64,000 nt of DNA from Luteimonas sp. FCS-9 (GCF_001014645.1 NZ_LASZ01000004.1:176758-240757); one strand, 5' to 3'; positions 44,533 through 54,377 are shown, numbered from the stretch's first letter. The notes: generated by a model from the sequence alone, not told the origin. A program made the numbers and translations.

Positions 44533-45057
44533 TCAGCGCACGCTGTAGCCCGACACGCGCCAGGTGCGGTCGCCGTCGAAGCGGAACGACACCAGTTCGC
44601 GGATCGGCTGCGCCTGGTTGGCGAACTTCGTCGGCGAGGCGACGTTGAGATAGATCCCCTCGGGCACGGCCTCGCCGGCGCCGAAGCGCGAGCGGCTGAC
44701 CACCGGGCGGTCGCGCTGGGCCGGCGCGCCGAGGCGGCCGCGATCGGCGGCGACCTGGCGCACGAAGTCCTCGCGCGACACGGTGCGCTTCATCGTCTCC
44801 GAGGCGCCGTCCCAGACCTCGCCGGCGCGGTTGGCGTCGATCATCTGCATGATCTGCAGCGCGGCCGCGCCGATCTCGGCGTCCTGGCGCGCGATCTGCG
44901 CCTGCTGCTCGGCGGTGAGCGCCGGGCGTTGTGCAGGCTGCTGCGCAGGAGTCGCCTGCGCCGCGGGCCGCGTCGCCGGAGCGGGCTGCTGGGCGTGGGC
45001 GGAGGTCACGGCCGCCGCGAGCGCGGCGATCGACAGGGACAGGCGCAGCTTGTTCAT
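44533..45057 (-). CDS. Exported DUF4019-type protein
   Basis: A 174-residue protein with signal peptide LSLSIAALAAAVTSAHAQ, a Pro/Ala/Gln-rich linker (about 24-45), and a C-terminal domain of the DUF4019 kind (VWDGASETMKRTVSREDFVRQVAADRGRLGAP, then a strand-rich end WRVSGYSVR). No catalytic motif is visible. It converges with the S4-domain gene and is divergent from lemA, so it does not belong to that operon. Function unknown. Confidence 0.78.
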   Translation of the reverse strand: MNKLRLSLSIAALAAAVTSAHAQQPAPATRPAAQATPAQQPAQRPALTAEQQAQIARQDAEIGAAALQIMQMIDANRAGEVWDGASETMKRTVSREDFVRQVAADRGRLGAPAQRDRPVVSRSRFGAGEAVPEGIYLNVASPTKFANQAQPIRELVSFRFDGDRTWRVSGYSVR

Positions 45058-45248
45058 GGGCGTGACGCTCCTGGCGGCAGACGGGTCGAAGGGCCCGAGT
45101 GTACGCCTCGCGCGGGGGCCGGCAAGCGGGCCGCGGGCGCCCCCGGGGGATGGCGAACGGCCGGACATGGGACGGCGGTATGCTGCTGGTTTTCCCCGGG
45201 CCCACCCGCCATGCTCCACCGTGCTCGTCCTCCGGGACCGTTCCGACG

Positions 45249-45809
45249 ATGACCGCGCCGTTGCTCGCGATCGCGGCGATCGCGCTCGGCGTGCTGGGCT
45301 GGGGCGTGGCCGCGTTCAACCGCCTGGTGCGGCTACGCAACCAGGTGCGCACGGCGTGGGCCGACGTCGACGTGCAACTGATGCGCCGGCACGACCTGGT
45401 GCCGCAGCTCGCATCGGCGGTCGCGGCCTACGCCGAACACGAACGCGCGACGCTCGAAGCGGTGACGGCCCTGCGTGCCCGGGCCGGCGCGACCGTCGAC
45501 CCGGCGGCGCTGGGCGAGATCGAGACCGCGCTGGCCGCGGGTCTCGCGCGCCTGGTCGCGCTGCACGAGGCCTACCCCGCGCTCGCAGCGAGCGAGGGCT
45601 TCCTGCAACTGCAGCGCGACCTGGTCGAGGTCGAGGCGCAGCTGCAGTACGCGCGGCGCTTCTACAACGGCGCGGTGCGCGACCTCAACGACGCGGTGCA
45701 GCGGGTGCCCGACACCTGGGTCGCCCGCGCGACCGGCATCGGGCCGGCCGCGTTCTTCCAGGCCGGTGAAGCCAGCCGCGCACCGGCGGCCGTGGGCTCC
45801 GGCGCATGA
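45249..45809 (+). CDS. LemA-family membrane-anchored protein
   Basis: A 186-residue protein with one N-terminal helix (LLAIAAIALGVLGWGVAAFN) and a helical-bundle domain with the LemA signature NQVRTAWADVDVQLMRRHDLVPQL. The C-terminus LQYARRFYNGAVRDLND is also typical. LemA proteins are anchored in the inner membrane with the bundle outside; their biochemical role is unsettled. The stop overlaps the start of the DUF2207 gene by ATGA, a frequent pairing. Confidence 0.93.
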   Translation: MTAPLLAIAAIALGVLGWGVAAFNRLVRLRNQVRTAWADVDVQLMRRHDLVPQLASAVAAYAEHERATLEAVTALRARAGATVDPAALGEIETALAAGLARLVALHEAYPALAASEGFLQLQRDLVEVEAQLQYARRFYNGAVRDLNDAVQRVPDTWVARATGIGPAAFFQAGEASRAPAAVGSGA

Positions 45810-47512
45810 GGCGCGCCTGGCTGGCGACGGCGTTGTGCCTGATCGCGTTGCCCGCCGCCTGGGCGCAGGAGCGCGTCCTGTCCGACGACATCGAAGTCCG
45901 CGTCCTCGCCGACGGGCGCCTCGACGTCACCGAACGCATCGCGATCCGGGCCGAAGGCCGCGCGTTCCGCCACGGCATCGTGCGCGACCTGCCCACGCGC
46001 TACCACGACGCGGCCGGCCGGCGCGTCCGCATCGACCTCGAGGTCCGCGAGGTGCTGCGCGACGGCCGACCCGAACCCTGGACCATCGAACGCACCGCGA
46101 GCGGCCTGCGCCTGCGCGTCGGCGACACGCGCCACCTGCCGACGCCGTCCGAGCCGGTCTACGCGCTGCGCTACCGCACGGCTCGCCAGCTCGCCTTCCT
46201 CGACGACCACGACGCCCTGTACTTCCCGGCGATCGCGCCCGGGGGCGCGGTCCCGACCGAGCGCGGCAGCGTGACGGTGTCGCTGCCCGATGCGGTGCCG
46301 GTGGACGCCCTGCGCGCCGACGGCGCCACCGGCACGCGCGACGCGCCCGGCCGGGATTTCCACGTCGCGCTGTCGTCGGCCGGCACGGTGCGCTGGACGC
46401 TCGCCCGACCGCTGCCGGCGCAGGCCGGCTGGACGGTCGGCCTGGCGTTCCCCAAGGGCCTGGTCGCGCCGCCCGACCGTCGCCAGCGCCTGGCCTGGTG
46501 GCTGCACGACCACCTCGGCCTACTGGTCGCGCTGGCGGGCCTGTCGATGCTGCTCGTCTTCTGCGCGTTGCGCCGTCGCCGGCTCGGCCGCGACCGCGCG
46601 GCCGGCCGTGTCGCGGTGCGCCACGCGCCACCGCCGGGCTTCTCGCCGGGCGGTCTGCGCTACGCGCTGCGGATGCGCTACGACGAACGCTGCCTGTCGT
46701 CCGACCTGCTGGCCGCCGCGGTCGACGACCACGTGCACATCGTCCGCGAGCGCACGCCCGGCGCGACGCACTGGCGCATCGCCCGGACCCGCGCCGGCGC
46801 GCACACGCTGCCGACGCTGGAACAGCGCGCGCTGCTGACCGCGCTGCTGCCCGGCGCGCAGGACGAGATCCGCCTCGGGCGCAAGCAGGCCGGGCGCCTC
46901 GAGGCCGCGTGGCGCGCCCACGAGACCGCGCTGCGCCGCCGCTTCCAGCCCGCGCTGTTCCGCGCCCACGGCGGCAGTCTGCTCGTGGCGCTCGCGATCG
47001 CGCTGGTCTCGGGCGGCGCCGCGCTGCTGCTGTCGGCCCGCGCCGGCACGCTCCCGCCCACGGCGGTGGCGGTCGCGCTGATGCTGCCGGTGCTGGTCGC
47101 GTTCGCGATGCTGGTCCGCGCGCCGACGCGCGAAGGGCGCCAGCTCCTCGACCACGTCGAGGGCCTGCGCCGCCACCTGGCCGGCGCCGACCGGCGCGGC
47201 GACGGCGCGCCAGGCACGGCCGATGCACCGCCGCTCGACGTCCATCGCTACGAGGCCCTGCTGCCCTATGCGGTCGCCCTCGACGTCGAGGAGGCCTGGA
47301 CCCGCCGGTTCGCCGCCGCGTGCGGGGCCGAGGCGGCGACGGCAGCGGTCGCCGGCCTGCACTGGTATCGCGGCATCGCGGTCACCGACCTGGGCCGCTT
47401 CGCCCGCCCGATGGGCCAGAGCCTCGCGCGCCGGCTCGCGGCGGTGCGCAGGCGCGCCGGTCGCCGTGCCCGCACGCGACCCGACGGGCCGGATGCCGCC
47501 GCGCCGCGCTGA
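45806..47512 (+). CDS. DUF2207-family membrane protein
   Basis: A 568-residue protein. Signal peptide ATALCLIALPAAWAQ, then a periplasmic beta-rich DUF2207 domain (about 22-220; SDDIEVRVLADGRLDVTERI, FRHGIVRDLPTRY), a membrane helix near 233-253 (GLLVALAGLSMLLVFCAL), a cytoplasmic winged-helix-like part, two more helices near 390-440, and a basic tail. Family members sit beside LemA and are thought to form a membrane complex, with no known activity. The gene is translationally coupled to lemA. Confidence 0.9.
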   Translation: MRRAWLATALCLIALPAAWAQERVLSDDIEVRVLADGRLDVTERIAIRAEGRAFRHGIVRDLPTRYHDAAGRRVRIDLEVREVLRDGRPEPWTIERTASGLRLRVGDTRHLPTPSEPVYALRYRTARQLAFLDDHDALYFPAIAPGGAVPTERGSVTVSLPDAVPVDALRADGATGTRDAPGRDFHVALSSAGTVRWTLARPLPAQAGWTVGLAFPKGLVAPPDRRQRLAWWLHDHLGLLVALAGLSMLLVFCALRRRRLGRDRAAGRVAVRHAPPPGFSPGGLRYALRMRYDERCLSSDLLAAAVDDHVHIVRERTPGATHWRIARTRAGAHTLPTLEQRALLTALLPGAQDEIRLGRKQAGRLEAAWRAHETALRRRFQPALFRAHGGSLLVALAIALVSGGAALLLSARAGTLPPTAVAVALMLPVLVAFAMLVRAPTREGRQLLDHVEGLRRHLAGADRRGDGAPGTADAPPLDVHRYEALLPYAVALDVEEAWTRRFAAACGAEAATAAVAGLHWYRGIAVTDLGRFARPMGQSLARRLAAVRRRAGRRARTRPDGPDAAAPR

Positions 47513-47560
47513 TCCGGTCCGTGGACCGCGGACCGACGCCGCGCGCGCCGCACCGCGCCG

Positions 47561-48016
47561 TCAGCGTTCGAGATAGGGCGCGCCGGGGCCGCGCGTGGCG
47601 GCGACGTCGCCGGGATTGCGCAACGGGCAGGCCCGCAGCGACAGGCAGCCGCAGCCGATGCAGCCGTCGAGCTGGTCGCGCAGCCGCGTCAACTGCGCGA
47701 TGCGCGCGTCGAGCTCGCCTCGCCAGTGGCGCGACAGCCGCGTCCAGTCGGCCTGGGTCGGCGTGCGGCCGTCGGGCAGCGTCGCCAGCGCCTCGCCGAT
47801 CGCCGCGAGCGGGATGCCGGCGCGCTGCGCGACCCGGATCACCGCCACGCGCCGCAGCGCCTCGCGCGGGTAGCGGCGCTGGTTGCCGGCGTTGCGCGTG
47901 CTGCGCAGCAGGCCCTGGCGCTCGTAGAAATGCAGCGCCGAGACCGCCACGCCGCTGCGCGCGGCCAGCTCGCCGACCGAAAGCGCCTCGTCACCGCCCG
48001 TGCGTCGCTCCGCCAT
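47561..48016 (-). CDS. soxR: Redox-sensitive transcriptional activator SoxR
   Basis: A 151-residue MerR-family regulator with N-terminal helix-turn-helix ([26 protein letters not shown]) and the [2Fe-2S] cluster motif C119-x2-C122-x-C124-x5-C130 ([12 protein letters not shown]), at the same positions as in E. coli SoxR. The cluster senses redox-cycling compounds and superoxide. Outside enteric bacteria SoxR usually activates a few genes for quinone- or phenazine-type stress directly, without SoxS. It is divergent from a quinone-oxidoreductase-like gene whose promoter contains a SoxR box. Confidence 0.97.
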   Translation of the reverse strand: MAERRTGGDEALSVGELAARSGVAVSALHFYERQGLLRSTRNAGNQRRYPREALRRVAVIRVAQRAGIPLAAIGEALATLPDGRTPTQADWTRLSRHWRGELDARIAQLTRLRDQLDGCIGCGCLSLRACPLRNPGDVAATRGPGAPYLER

Positions 48017-48026
48017 CGCCTTCCGC

Positions 48027-48057
48027 TTGACCTCAACAATTGTTGAGGTTTTAACCT
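48027..48057 (+). promoter_or_regulatory. SoxR box inside a 19-bp-spacer promoter
   Basis: CCTCAACAATTGTTGAGG (48031-48048) is a perfect 18-bp dyad matching the known SoxR box CCTCAA-N6-TTGAGG. A -35 TTGACC (48027-48032) and a -10-like TAACCT (48052-48057) are 19 bases apart, the over-long spacing that MerR-type activators correct. The direction is toward the gene at 48092. The dyad also overlaps the soxR leader, so autoregulation is likely. Confidence 0.9.
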
Positions 48058-48091
48058 GCTCGGTATCGAGCCGCAACCGCCAGGAGCCCCC

Positions 48092-49117
48092 ATGACGCTG
48101 CATCCCCCGCCCGCACCGCACGCCCCCGACGGCGCCTGGCCGCACGACGATGCCGGGACCGAGACGATGCTCGCGGTCGCGCATGCGCGCTTCGGCGGTC
48201 CCGAGGCCTGGTCCCTGCACGAGGCACCGATCCCGCTGCCGGGCCCGGACCAGGTGCTGATCCGCGTGCTGTCGGCGGGCTTCGGGCACTGGGACGTGCT
48301 CGAGCGCGAAGGCCGCCTGCCCGGCGCGACCACCCCGCCCGTGCGACCGCGGATCGGCGGCGCGGAGGGCGCGGGCACCGTGGTCGAGGTCGGCGCCCGG
48401 GTGCAGCGCCTGCGCGAGGGCGACCGGGTCTGCGGGCTCGCGCCGCCAGGCGATCCGCGCCACGGATTCCACGCCCAGTTCGCGCTGGTCGACGCCGACC
48501 GCGCCTGGCGCATCCCGGCGCGGCTGCCGCTGCCGCACGCCGCGGCGCTGCCGGTGGACGGCGGCCTGGCGATGCACGCGGTGGACGTGGTGCTGGGACT
48601 GGGCACGGGCGATACGCTGGTGCTGCTGGGCGCCAGCGGCGGCATCGGGCACATGGCGCTGCAGTTCGCCCGCCAGCGCGGCACGCGCGTGCTGGCGGTG
48701 GCGTCGGGCCCCGACGGCGTCGCGCTGGCCGAGCGGCTCGGCGCGGACATGGCGATCGACGGGCGGCGCCACGACCTCGCCGCCGCGCTGCGGATCTTCG
48801 CCCCCCAGGGACCGACCGCGGCCCTGCTGACCGCACACGATGCCGGCATCGCCCGGACCGTCGTCGCGGCATTGCGCCCCGGTGGCCGCGTCGCCTGGCC
48901 GCACGGCGTGACCCCGCCGCCGCGGCGCGCGGACGTCGCCGCGACCGGCTTCGGCGCGCATGCCGGCGCGGCCTCGGTGCACGCGGCCTGCCGGGCGATC
49001 GACCGCGGTCCGTTCCACCTGCACGTGGGCACGCGCCTGCCGCTGGCACGGATCGCCGAGGCCGGACGCGCGCTCGCCGGCCATCACCTGGGCCGGATCG
49101 TGCTCGACGTGCCCTAG
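48092..49117 (+). CDS. Quinone-oxidoreductase-like MDR-family NADPH reductase
   Basis: A 341-residue medium-chain dehydrogenase/reductase without the catalytic zinc Cys/His pattern, so of the quinone oxidoreductase (QOR) type. The N-terminal GroES-like part has [21 protein letters not shown] and [26 protein letters not shown]. The Rossmann part has [28 protein letters not shown]. The end HLGRIVLDV is typical. It is preceded by a SoxR-controlled promoter, so it is likely induced by redox-cycling drugs and may reduce quinones or related electrophiles. The substrate is unknown. Confidence 0.9.
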   Translation: MTLHPPPAPHAPDGAWPHDDAGTETMLAVAHARFGGPEAWSLHEAPIPLPGPDQVLIRVLSAGFGHWDVLEREGRLPGATTPPVRPRIGGAEGAGTVVEVGARVQRLREGDRVCGLAPPGDPRHGFHAQFALVDADRAWRIPARLPLPHAAALPVDGGLAMHAVDVVLGLGTGDTLVLLGASGGIGHMALQFARQRGTRVLAVASGPDGVALAERLGADMAIDGRRHDLAAALRIFAPQGPTAALLTAHDAGIARTVVAALRPGGRVAWPHGVTPPPRRADVAATGFGAHAGAASVHAACRAIDRGPFHLHVGTRLPLARIAEAGRALAGHHLGRIVLDVP

Positions 49118-49260
49118 CCGCGCGGGCCGCCGCAACGCAGCGGACCGCGCCGGTGTCGCGACAGGCGCGGCGCCCATGGCCGACAATGGCCGGTCCCGAC
49201 GAACGCCCTTCCCCCGACAACGCCCGCCGCGCGGTCCCCGCGCGTCCGACTGGATCGCCC

Positions 49261-51099
49261 ATGCTCCGCTGGTTCGAACACCGCATCGCCCCCTTCCCCC
49301 CCGCGCCGCCCGAGCAGCCGCCGCGCACGCTGTTCGCGTTCTGCATGCACTACGTGCGCGGCAGCGGCCGCTGGCTACTGCTGATGGCGCTGTTCACGGC
49401 CGCGATCGCCGTCGCCGAGGTCGTGCTCTACGCCTACGTCGGCTCGCTGGTCGACCGCCTCGCCGCGCACACGCCCGCGACGTTCCTCGACGCCGAGGGC
49501 GGCCGGCTCGCGGCGATGGCCGTGCTGGTGCTCGTCGGCCTGCCGGCGATGACGCTCTTCAGCTCGCTGATCATCCACCAGACGCTGCTCGGCAACTTCC
49601 CGATGCGGATCCGCTGGAACGTGCACCGCTACCTGCTGCGGCAATCGATGACCTATTTCCAGGAGGAGTTCGCCGGACGCATCGCGACCAAGCTGATGCA
49701 GACCTCGCTGGCGGTGCGCGAGACGGTCATCAAGCTGCTCGACGTCGGCAACTACGTGCTGGTCTACCTCACCGGCGCGCTGGTGGTCGCCGCGTCCGCG
49801 GACTGGCGGATGATGCTGCCGTTCGTCGGCTGGGTGCTGTGCTACGCGGCGCTGATGCGGGTCTTCGTGCCCCGGCTGAGCCGGGTTTCCGAGCGCCAGG
49901 CCGACGCGCGCGCGGTGATGACCGGGCGCATCGTCGACAGCTACACCAACATCGCGACGGTCAAGCTGTTCTCGCATTCCTCGCGCGAGCAGGCCTATGC
50001 GCGCGAGGCGATGGACGGCTTCCTGGACACCGTGCACCGGCAGATGCGGCTGGTCACGATCATCAACGTCTGCAACTACGTGCTCAACATGCTGCTGGTC
50101 GCCTCGGTCGGCGCCCTGGGGCTGTGGCTGTGGCACGACGGGGCGATCAGCACCGGTGCGATCGCGGTGGCGATCGCGCTCGCGCTGCGCATGCTCGGCA
50201 TGTCGCAGTGGATCATGTGGGAACTGTCGGCGCTGTTCGAGAACATCGGCACGGTGCGCGACGGCATCAACTCGATCTCGCTGGCACCCACCGTCGACGA
50301 CGCGCCGGCGGCGCCGGCGCTGCCGGTCGTGCGCGGCGACATCCGCTTCGAGGGCGTGGACTTCCACTACGGACAGTCCGAGCGCAGCGTCATCGAGGGC
50401 CTGGACCTGCACGTGCGACCGGGCGAGAAGATCGGCCTGGTGGGCCGCTCGGGCGCGGGCAAGTCGACGCTGGTCAACCTGCTGCTGCGCTTCTACGACC
50501 GCGAGGCCGGGACGATCCGCATCGACGGCACCGACATCGCGACCGTGTCCCAGGACTCGCTGCGCGCGCAGATCGGCATGGTGACCCAGGACACCTCGCT
50601 GCTGCACCGCTCGGTCCGCGAGAACATCCTCTACGGTCGCCCGGACGCGAGCGAGGCGGACATGATCGAGGCCGCGCGGCGCGCCGAGGCGCACGACTTC
50701 ATCCTGGGCCTCAGCGATGCCAAGGGCCGCACCGGCTACGACGCCCAGGTCGGCGAACGCGGCGTCAAGCTGTCGGGCGGCCAGCGCCAGCGCATCGCGA
50801 TCGCGCGCGTGCTGCTGAAGAACGCGCCGATCCTGGTGCTCGACGAGGCGACGTCCGCACTGGACTCCGAGGCCGAGGCCGCGATCCAGGAGAACCTCTA
50901 CCGGCTGATGGAAGGCAAGACGGTGATCGCGATCGCGCACCGGCTCTCGACGATCGCGGCGATGGACCGGCTGATCGTCATGGAGCGCGGCCGCATCGTC
51001 GAGCAGGGCACGCACGAGGCCCTCATCGCGGCCGACGGCATCTACGCACAGTTGTGGCGGCGCCAGTCGGGCGGCTTCCTGCAGGACGACGCGTCCTGA
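49261..51099 (+). CDS. ABC exporter (fused membrane and ATPase domains)
   Basis: A 612-residue half-transporter: type I exporter membrane domain with six helices (residues about 30-330) and an ATPase domain (about 360-600) with Walker [11 protein letters not shown]-loop [13 protein letters not shown], signature LSGGQRQR, Walker [15 protein letters not shown] and the H-loop AHRLSTI. It should act as a homodimer in the inner membrane, exporting lipids, drugs or peptides; the substrate is not readable. The start at 49261 was chosen as the first Met near the family start ([14 protein letters not shown]). Upstream Mets in the same frame are in non-conserved sequence. Confidence 0.92.
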   Translation: MLRWFEHRIAPFPPAPPEQPPRTLFAFCMHYVRGSGRWLLLMALFTAAIAVAEVVLYAYVGSLVDRLAAHTPATFLDAEGGRLAAMAVLVLVGLPAMTLFSSLIIHQTLLGNFPMRIRWNVHRYLLRQSMTYFQEEFAGRIATKLMQTSLAVRETVIKLLDVGNYVLVYLTGALVVAASADWRMMLPFVGWVLCYAALMRVFVPRLSRVSERQADARAVMTGRIVDSYTNIATVKLFSHSSREQAYAREAMDGFLDTVHRQMRLVTIINVCNYVLNMLLVASVGALGLWLWHDGAISTGAIAVAIALALRMLGMSQWIMWELSALFENIGTVRDGINSISLAPTVDDAPAAPALPVVRGDIRFEGVDFHYGQSERSVIEGLDLHVRPGEKIGLVGRSGAGKSTLVNLLLRFYDREAGTIRIDGTDIATVSQDSLRAQIGMVTQDTSLLHRSVRENILYGRPDASEADMIEAARRAEAHDFILGLSDAKGRTGYDAQVGERGVKLSGGQRQRIAIARVLLKNAPILVLDEATSALDSEAEAAIQENLYRLMEGKTVIAIAHRLSTIAAMDRLIVMERGRIVEQGTHEALIAADGIYAQLWRRQSGGFLQDDAS

Positions 51100-51157
51100 G
51101 CCCCGGGCGCGTGCGTCGCAGGCGCCGCCGCGCCGCGCGGCATCGCGGGACGACCGC

Positions 51158-52459
51158 TCAGCGCGGCGTCGGCGCCGGGATCTCGGCGCGATCGGCACCA
51201 TCGGTCGAAGCGGCGGCCTCGCTGTCGTCGGCCGAGGCCTCGGATGGCCGGGCGGGCGTGTCGCCGCCCTGCGCGGTCGGATTGCGCACATCGCGCGGCC
51301 CCGGCGACGCTGGCGCCGGCTCGGCGGCGCGCCTTGGCGCCCCGGTCGGGACGCCGAGGATGCGCAGCCGGCTGGCGATGCCCGCGGCCGCCGTCATCTC
51401 CCCGACGAGGTCGAACTCCGACAGCGGGCTCTCCGACGGGCATTGCGCGTCCGGGAAGCCGAACCGCCCGCGCAGGTCCAGGCCGCAGGCGGTCATCGCC
51501 TCGACATCGCGGTCGGGCGCGTTGCAGGTGGCGTCGAACGCGCGGATGTAGGAATCGCGGCGCGCGACGAAGTCCTGCCCGCACTTGCGCATCAGCCGCA
51601 GCCGGTCGAGGTCGTCCTGTGCGGGGTTCACGCCATCCAGGCCGTAGAGCTTGAGCTCCTCGGGCGTGAGGATGCGCAGGCTGCGGTTGGGCACGGCCAT
51701 CATCAGGTCGGCGACCGCGACCGCGGCGCCGTTGCGCTCCAGGTAGTCGCGCACCCGGCCGTAGACCGCGCGCAGCTCGCGGTTGAGCTCGGCCCGCGTG
51801 GACGCGCTCGAGCTCATCCGGATGATCCGGTGGATGCCGACCCGGCCCCCGATCAGCCGCGTGTCGCCACCGGCCAGCAGGAACACGCAGGCGCTGTGGC
51901 AGGCCGCGCCCTCGCGGACCCAGATCGTCCAGCGCGACTCGGCGATCACGTCGCCGGCGCGGATCGCCTCTTCGACCATGCCGCCGCTCGAGTCGAGGTC
52001 GAGCACGCGCTTGTCGATCTCCAGTTCGTCGGCGACCGCGGCCAGCCGCTGCATCAGCCGCGTGAAGTCCTGGGTCACCCGCCCCTTGAAGCGCAGCCGG
52101 AACACGCCGCGCTCCGCGCACGGTGCCATCGCCTCGCGCAGCGCCTCGCGGTCGAACGCCTTCAGCGGCTCGCCGTCGCCGGCGTTCGCGTAGTCCAGCT
52201 CGCAGCCCAGCGACGCGGTCGCGCCATCGAGCGTCATCGGCGACCAGTCCACCTCGGCCGGATCGGCCGTTTCGGCAGGCAGCGGCGCGACCTCGGGCAG
52301 GTCCTCGGTCGCCAGCGGCGCAGTGCTCACCGCGCCGCCCTCCTCCGGACTGGCGACCTCGACGGTCTCGACCGCCTGGCCGCCCGCCTCGGGCGCACGC
52401 TGGCAGCCGGCCGCGGCCAGGCAGAGGATCAACGGCAGGCACAGGCGCCAGGACGTCAT
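51158..52459 (-). CDS. ClpP/crotonase-fold lipoprotein (COG3904-like)
   Basis: A 433-residue lipoprotein (signal LPLILCLAAAGCQ, lipobox AAGC). The core (about residues 100-250) has the ClpP-like fold pattern: LDLDSSGGMVEEAIRAGDVI (oxyanion-type Gly-Gly), then WVREGAACHSACVFLLAGG, where the Ser in CHSAC stands at the nucleophile position, then GGRVGIHRI, where the His fits the base. This is the arrangement of COG3904 predicted periplasmic proteins. The tail (last 80 residues) is Ala/Pro/Ser-rich and disordered-looking. Protease or hydrolase activity is inferred, not shown. No partner is evident; it converges with the ABC exporter gene. Confidence 0.8.
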   Translation of the reverse strand: MTSWRLCLPLILCLAAAGCQRAPEAGGQAVETVEVASPEEGGAVSTAPLATEDLPEVAPLPAETADPAEVDWSPMTLDGATASLGCELDYANAGDGEPLKAFDREALREAMAPCAERGVFRLRFKGRVTQDFTRLMQRLAAVADELEIDKRVLDLDSSGGMVEEAIRAGDVIAESRWTIWVREGAACHSACVFLLAGGDTRLIGGRVGIHRIIRMSSSASTRAELNRELRAVYGRVRDYLERNGAAVAVADLMMAVPNRSLRILTPEELKLYGLDGVNPAQDDLDRLRLMRKCGQDFVARRDSYIRAFDATCNAPDRDVEAMTACGLDLRGRFGFPDAQCPSESPLSEFDLVGEMTAAAGIASRLRILGVPTGAPRRAAEPAPASPGPRDVRNPTAQGGDTPARPSEASADDSEAAASTDGADRAEIPAPTPR

Positions 52460-52580
52460 GGACGCAACGGACTCCGACAAGGGATGCGACACGATCGGGC
52501 CAGTGTAGGGGCTCGGCGCGTCGTCGTCCGAATGCGGTCTGAATGCCGCCGGCCCGGCCCTGCGGCCGCGCCACGCTCGC

Positions 52581-53576
52581 TCAACGGGCCAGCCGCGGCA
52601 ACAGCGCGGCGTGGAATTCGTCCGGCGCCTCGACCTGCGGCGAATGACCCAGCGCCGGGAATTCGACCAGTTCGGCATCGGGAATCGCCTCGGCGGCGCG
52701 GCGCCCCAGCGCCGGGTAGTCGCCCAACCGCGCGGCGATCTCCGGCGACGCGCGATTGGCGCCCGGCGCGGTGCGGTCCTTGCCGCCGATCATCAGCAGC
52801 GTCGGTACGCGCAGCGTCGCGAATTCGTGCACGACCGGCTGCGTGAACACCATCTCCGAGGTCTGGGCCTGGTTCCAGGCGACGATCTCGCCGTCCGGGC
52901 CGGCGTACATGCCGGCCAGCATGTCGACCCACCGGTCGTAGCGCGGCGCCCAGCGGCCGTCGTAGTAGAACTTGCGCTGGTAGGCTCGGATGCTGTCGGC
53001 GGTCGTCCTGCGCTCGCCTTCCATCAGCTGGTCGATCGTCGCATACGGCACGCCCTCGGCCTGCCAGTCCTCGAGCCCGATCGGATTGACCAGCACCAGC
53101 TGCGCGACCGCGTCGGGATACTGCAGCGCGTAGCGCGTCGCCAGCATGCCGCCCATCGAGTGGCCGACCAGCACCGGGCGCTCGACGCCCAGCGCCTGCA
53201 GCAGCGCGTGGGTGTTGGCGGCCAGCTGCGCGAACGAGAACTGATAGCCACGCGGCTTGCTCGATCCGCAGAAGCCCACCTGGTCGGGCGCGACGACCCG
53301 CCAGCCGTCGGCGACCAGCGCGGCGATCGTGTCCTCCCAGGTCGCGGCGCAGAAGTTCTTGCCGTGCAGCAGCACCGCCGTGCGCCCGTTGCCCGGGCCC
53401 TCGGGCCGCACGTCCAGGTAGGTCATCGACAGCGACTGCCCCTGCGAGGTCAACGCATGCGCCTGGCGCGGGTACGGGTAGTCGAAGCCCTGCAGTTCGC
53501 CGCCGTAGGGCGAGGCGGACGCGGACGCGGCCGACAGCGCGGCGAGCGACAGGACGAGCGGGAGCAGGCGCGGCAT
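52581..53576 (-). CDS. Exported alpha/beta hydrolase
   Basis: A 331-residue alpha/beta-hydrolase with signal peptide PLVLSLAALSAASASAS. The catalytic triad is visible: nucleophile Ser in VGHSMGGML, Asp in GGKDRTAPG and His in ALGHSPQVE; the oxyanion segment is LLHGKNFCAATW. Substrates could be esters, epoxides or lactones. It may follow the methyltransferase gene in one unit, but a 126-base gap separates them. Confidence 0.92.
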   Translation of the reverse strand: MPRLLPLVLSLAALSAASASASPYGGELQGFDYPYPRQAHALTSQGQSLSMTYLDVRPEGPGNGRTAVLLHGKNFCAATWEDTIAALVADGWRVVAPDQVGFCGSSKPRGYQFSFAQLAANTHALLQALGVERPVLVGHSMGGMLATRYALQYPDAVAQLVLVNPIGLEDWQAEGVPYATIDQLMEGERRTTADSIRAYQRKFYYDGRWAPRYDRWVDMLAGMYAGPDGEIVAWNQAQTSEMVFTQPVVHEFATLRVPTLLMIGGKDRTAPGANRASPEIAARLGDYPALGRRAAEAIPDAELVEFPALGHSPQVEAPDEFHAALLPRLAR

Positions 53577-53702
53577 GGGCGGGGAACCTCGTACGGGGGA
53601 ATGTCGACGATGATGCCATCGGCCGCCGGCGGACCGGCGGCGCGGCGGGCACAGAACCGGTTCAAGATCCGTCGCGAGCGCAGCCGGACTTTGAACAGGT
53701 TC

Positions 53703-54377
53703 TCAGCGCTCGGGCACCGTCCACAGGTAGATGCGGGTGCCGTCGACCTCCTGCGTGGCCTCGGGCGTCCACTGGTCGGCCATGTCGAAGGCGTGGCTGA
53801 CGATGCGCGTGCCCGGCCTGAGTTCGGCCAGCAGCTTGGGCCGCAGCTTCACGTTCAGACTCTGCAGCAGGTACAGCGTGACCACCGAGGCATCGCCGAT
53901 GTCCTCCTGGAACAGGTCGGCCTCCTTGAAGGTCACCAGGTCGGTGACGCCGGCCGCCTCCGCGTTCGCGTTGGCCTCGCGCACGCGCACCGGATTGATG
54001 TCGATGCCGACCGCGCGCACGCCGAAGCGCTGCGCGGCCGCGATCGGGATGCGGCCGTCGCCCGAGCCCAGGTCGTAGAGCACGTCGCCCTCGCGGACCC
54101 TGGCGAGATTGAGCATCGCGTCGACCACCCGCTCGGGCGTCGGCACGTAGATCACGTCGGGCTCGCGCGACGGCGGCGGCGCGCCCTCGGCGAACGGCGA
54201 ATCGGGGCCGAGTCGGGCGGTGACCGTCGGCGCCGCGGCCGGGGCATCGGTCGCGGCCGCCGGCGGGCCGGGATCGGCGGCGGGAGGCGGCGGCGCGTCC
54301 TGCGCGCAGGCCGTCATCAGGGCCGGGATCAGCGCGCAGAGCGCGAGCGCGGTGCGGGATGGGTTCGATCGGATCAT
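53703..54377 (-). CDS. Exported class I SAM-dependent methyltransferase-like lipoprotein
   Basis: A 224-residue protein with lipoprotein signal SRTALALCALIPALMTACAQ (lipobox MTAC) and an Ala/Pro-rich linker. A compact methyltransferase domain follows (about residues 78-224): motif I VLYDLGSGDGRIPIAAA, AVGIDINPVRVREANANAEA, FKEADLF and LNVKLRPKLLAELRPGTRIV. The SAM-binding GxGxG-like loop is intact. Since SAM is not known in the periplasm, activity there is puzzling. The start overlaps the stop of the amino-acid permease gene (ATGA), so the two are coupled. Confidence 0.85.
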   Translation of the reverse strand: MIRSNPSRTALALCALIPALMTACAQDAPPPPAADPGPPAAATDAPAAAPTVTARLGPDSPFAEGAPPPSREPDVIYVPTPERVVDAMLNLARVREGDVLYDLGSGDGRIPIAAAQRFGVRAVGIDINPVRVREANANAEAAGVTDLVTFKEADLFQEDIGDASVVTLYLLQSLNVKLRPKLLAELRPGTRIVSHAFDMADQWTPEATQEVDGTRIYLWTVPER

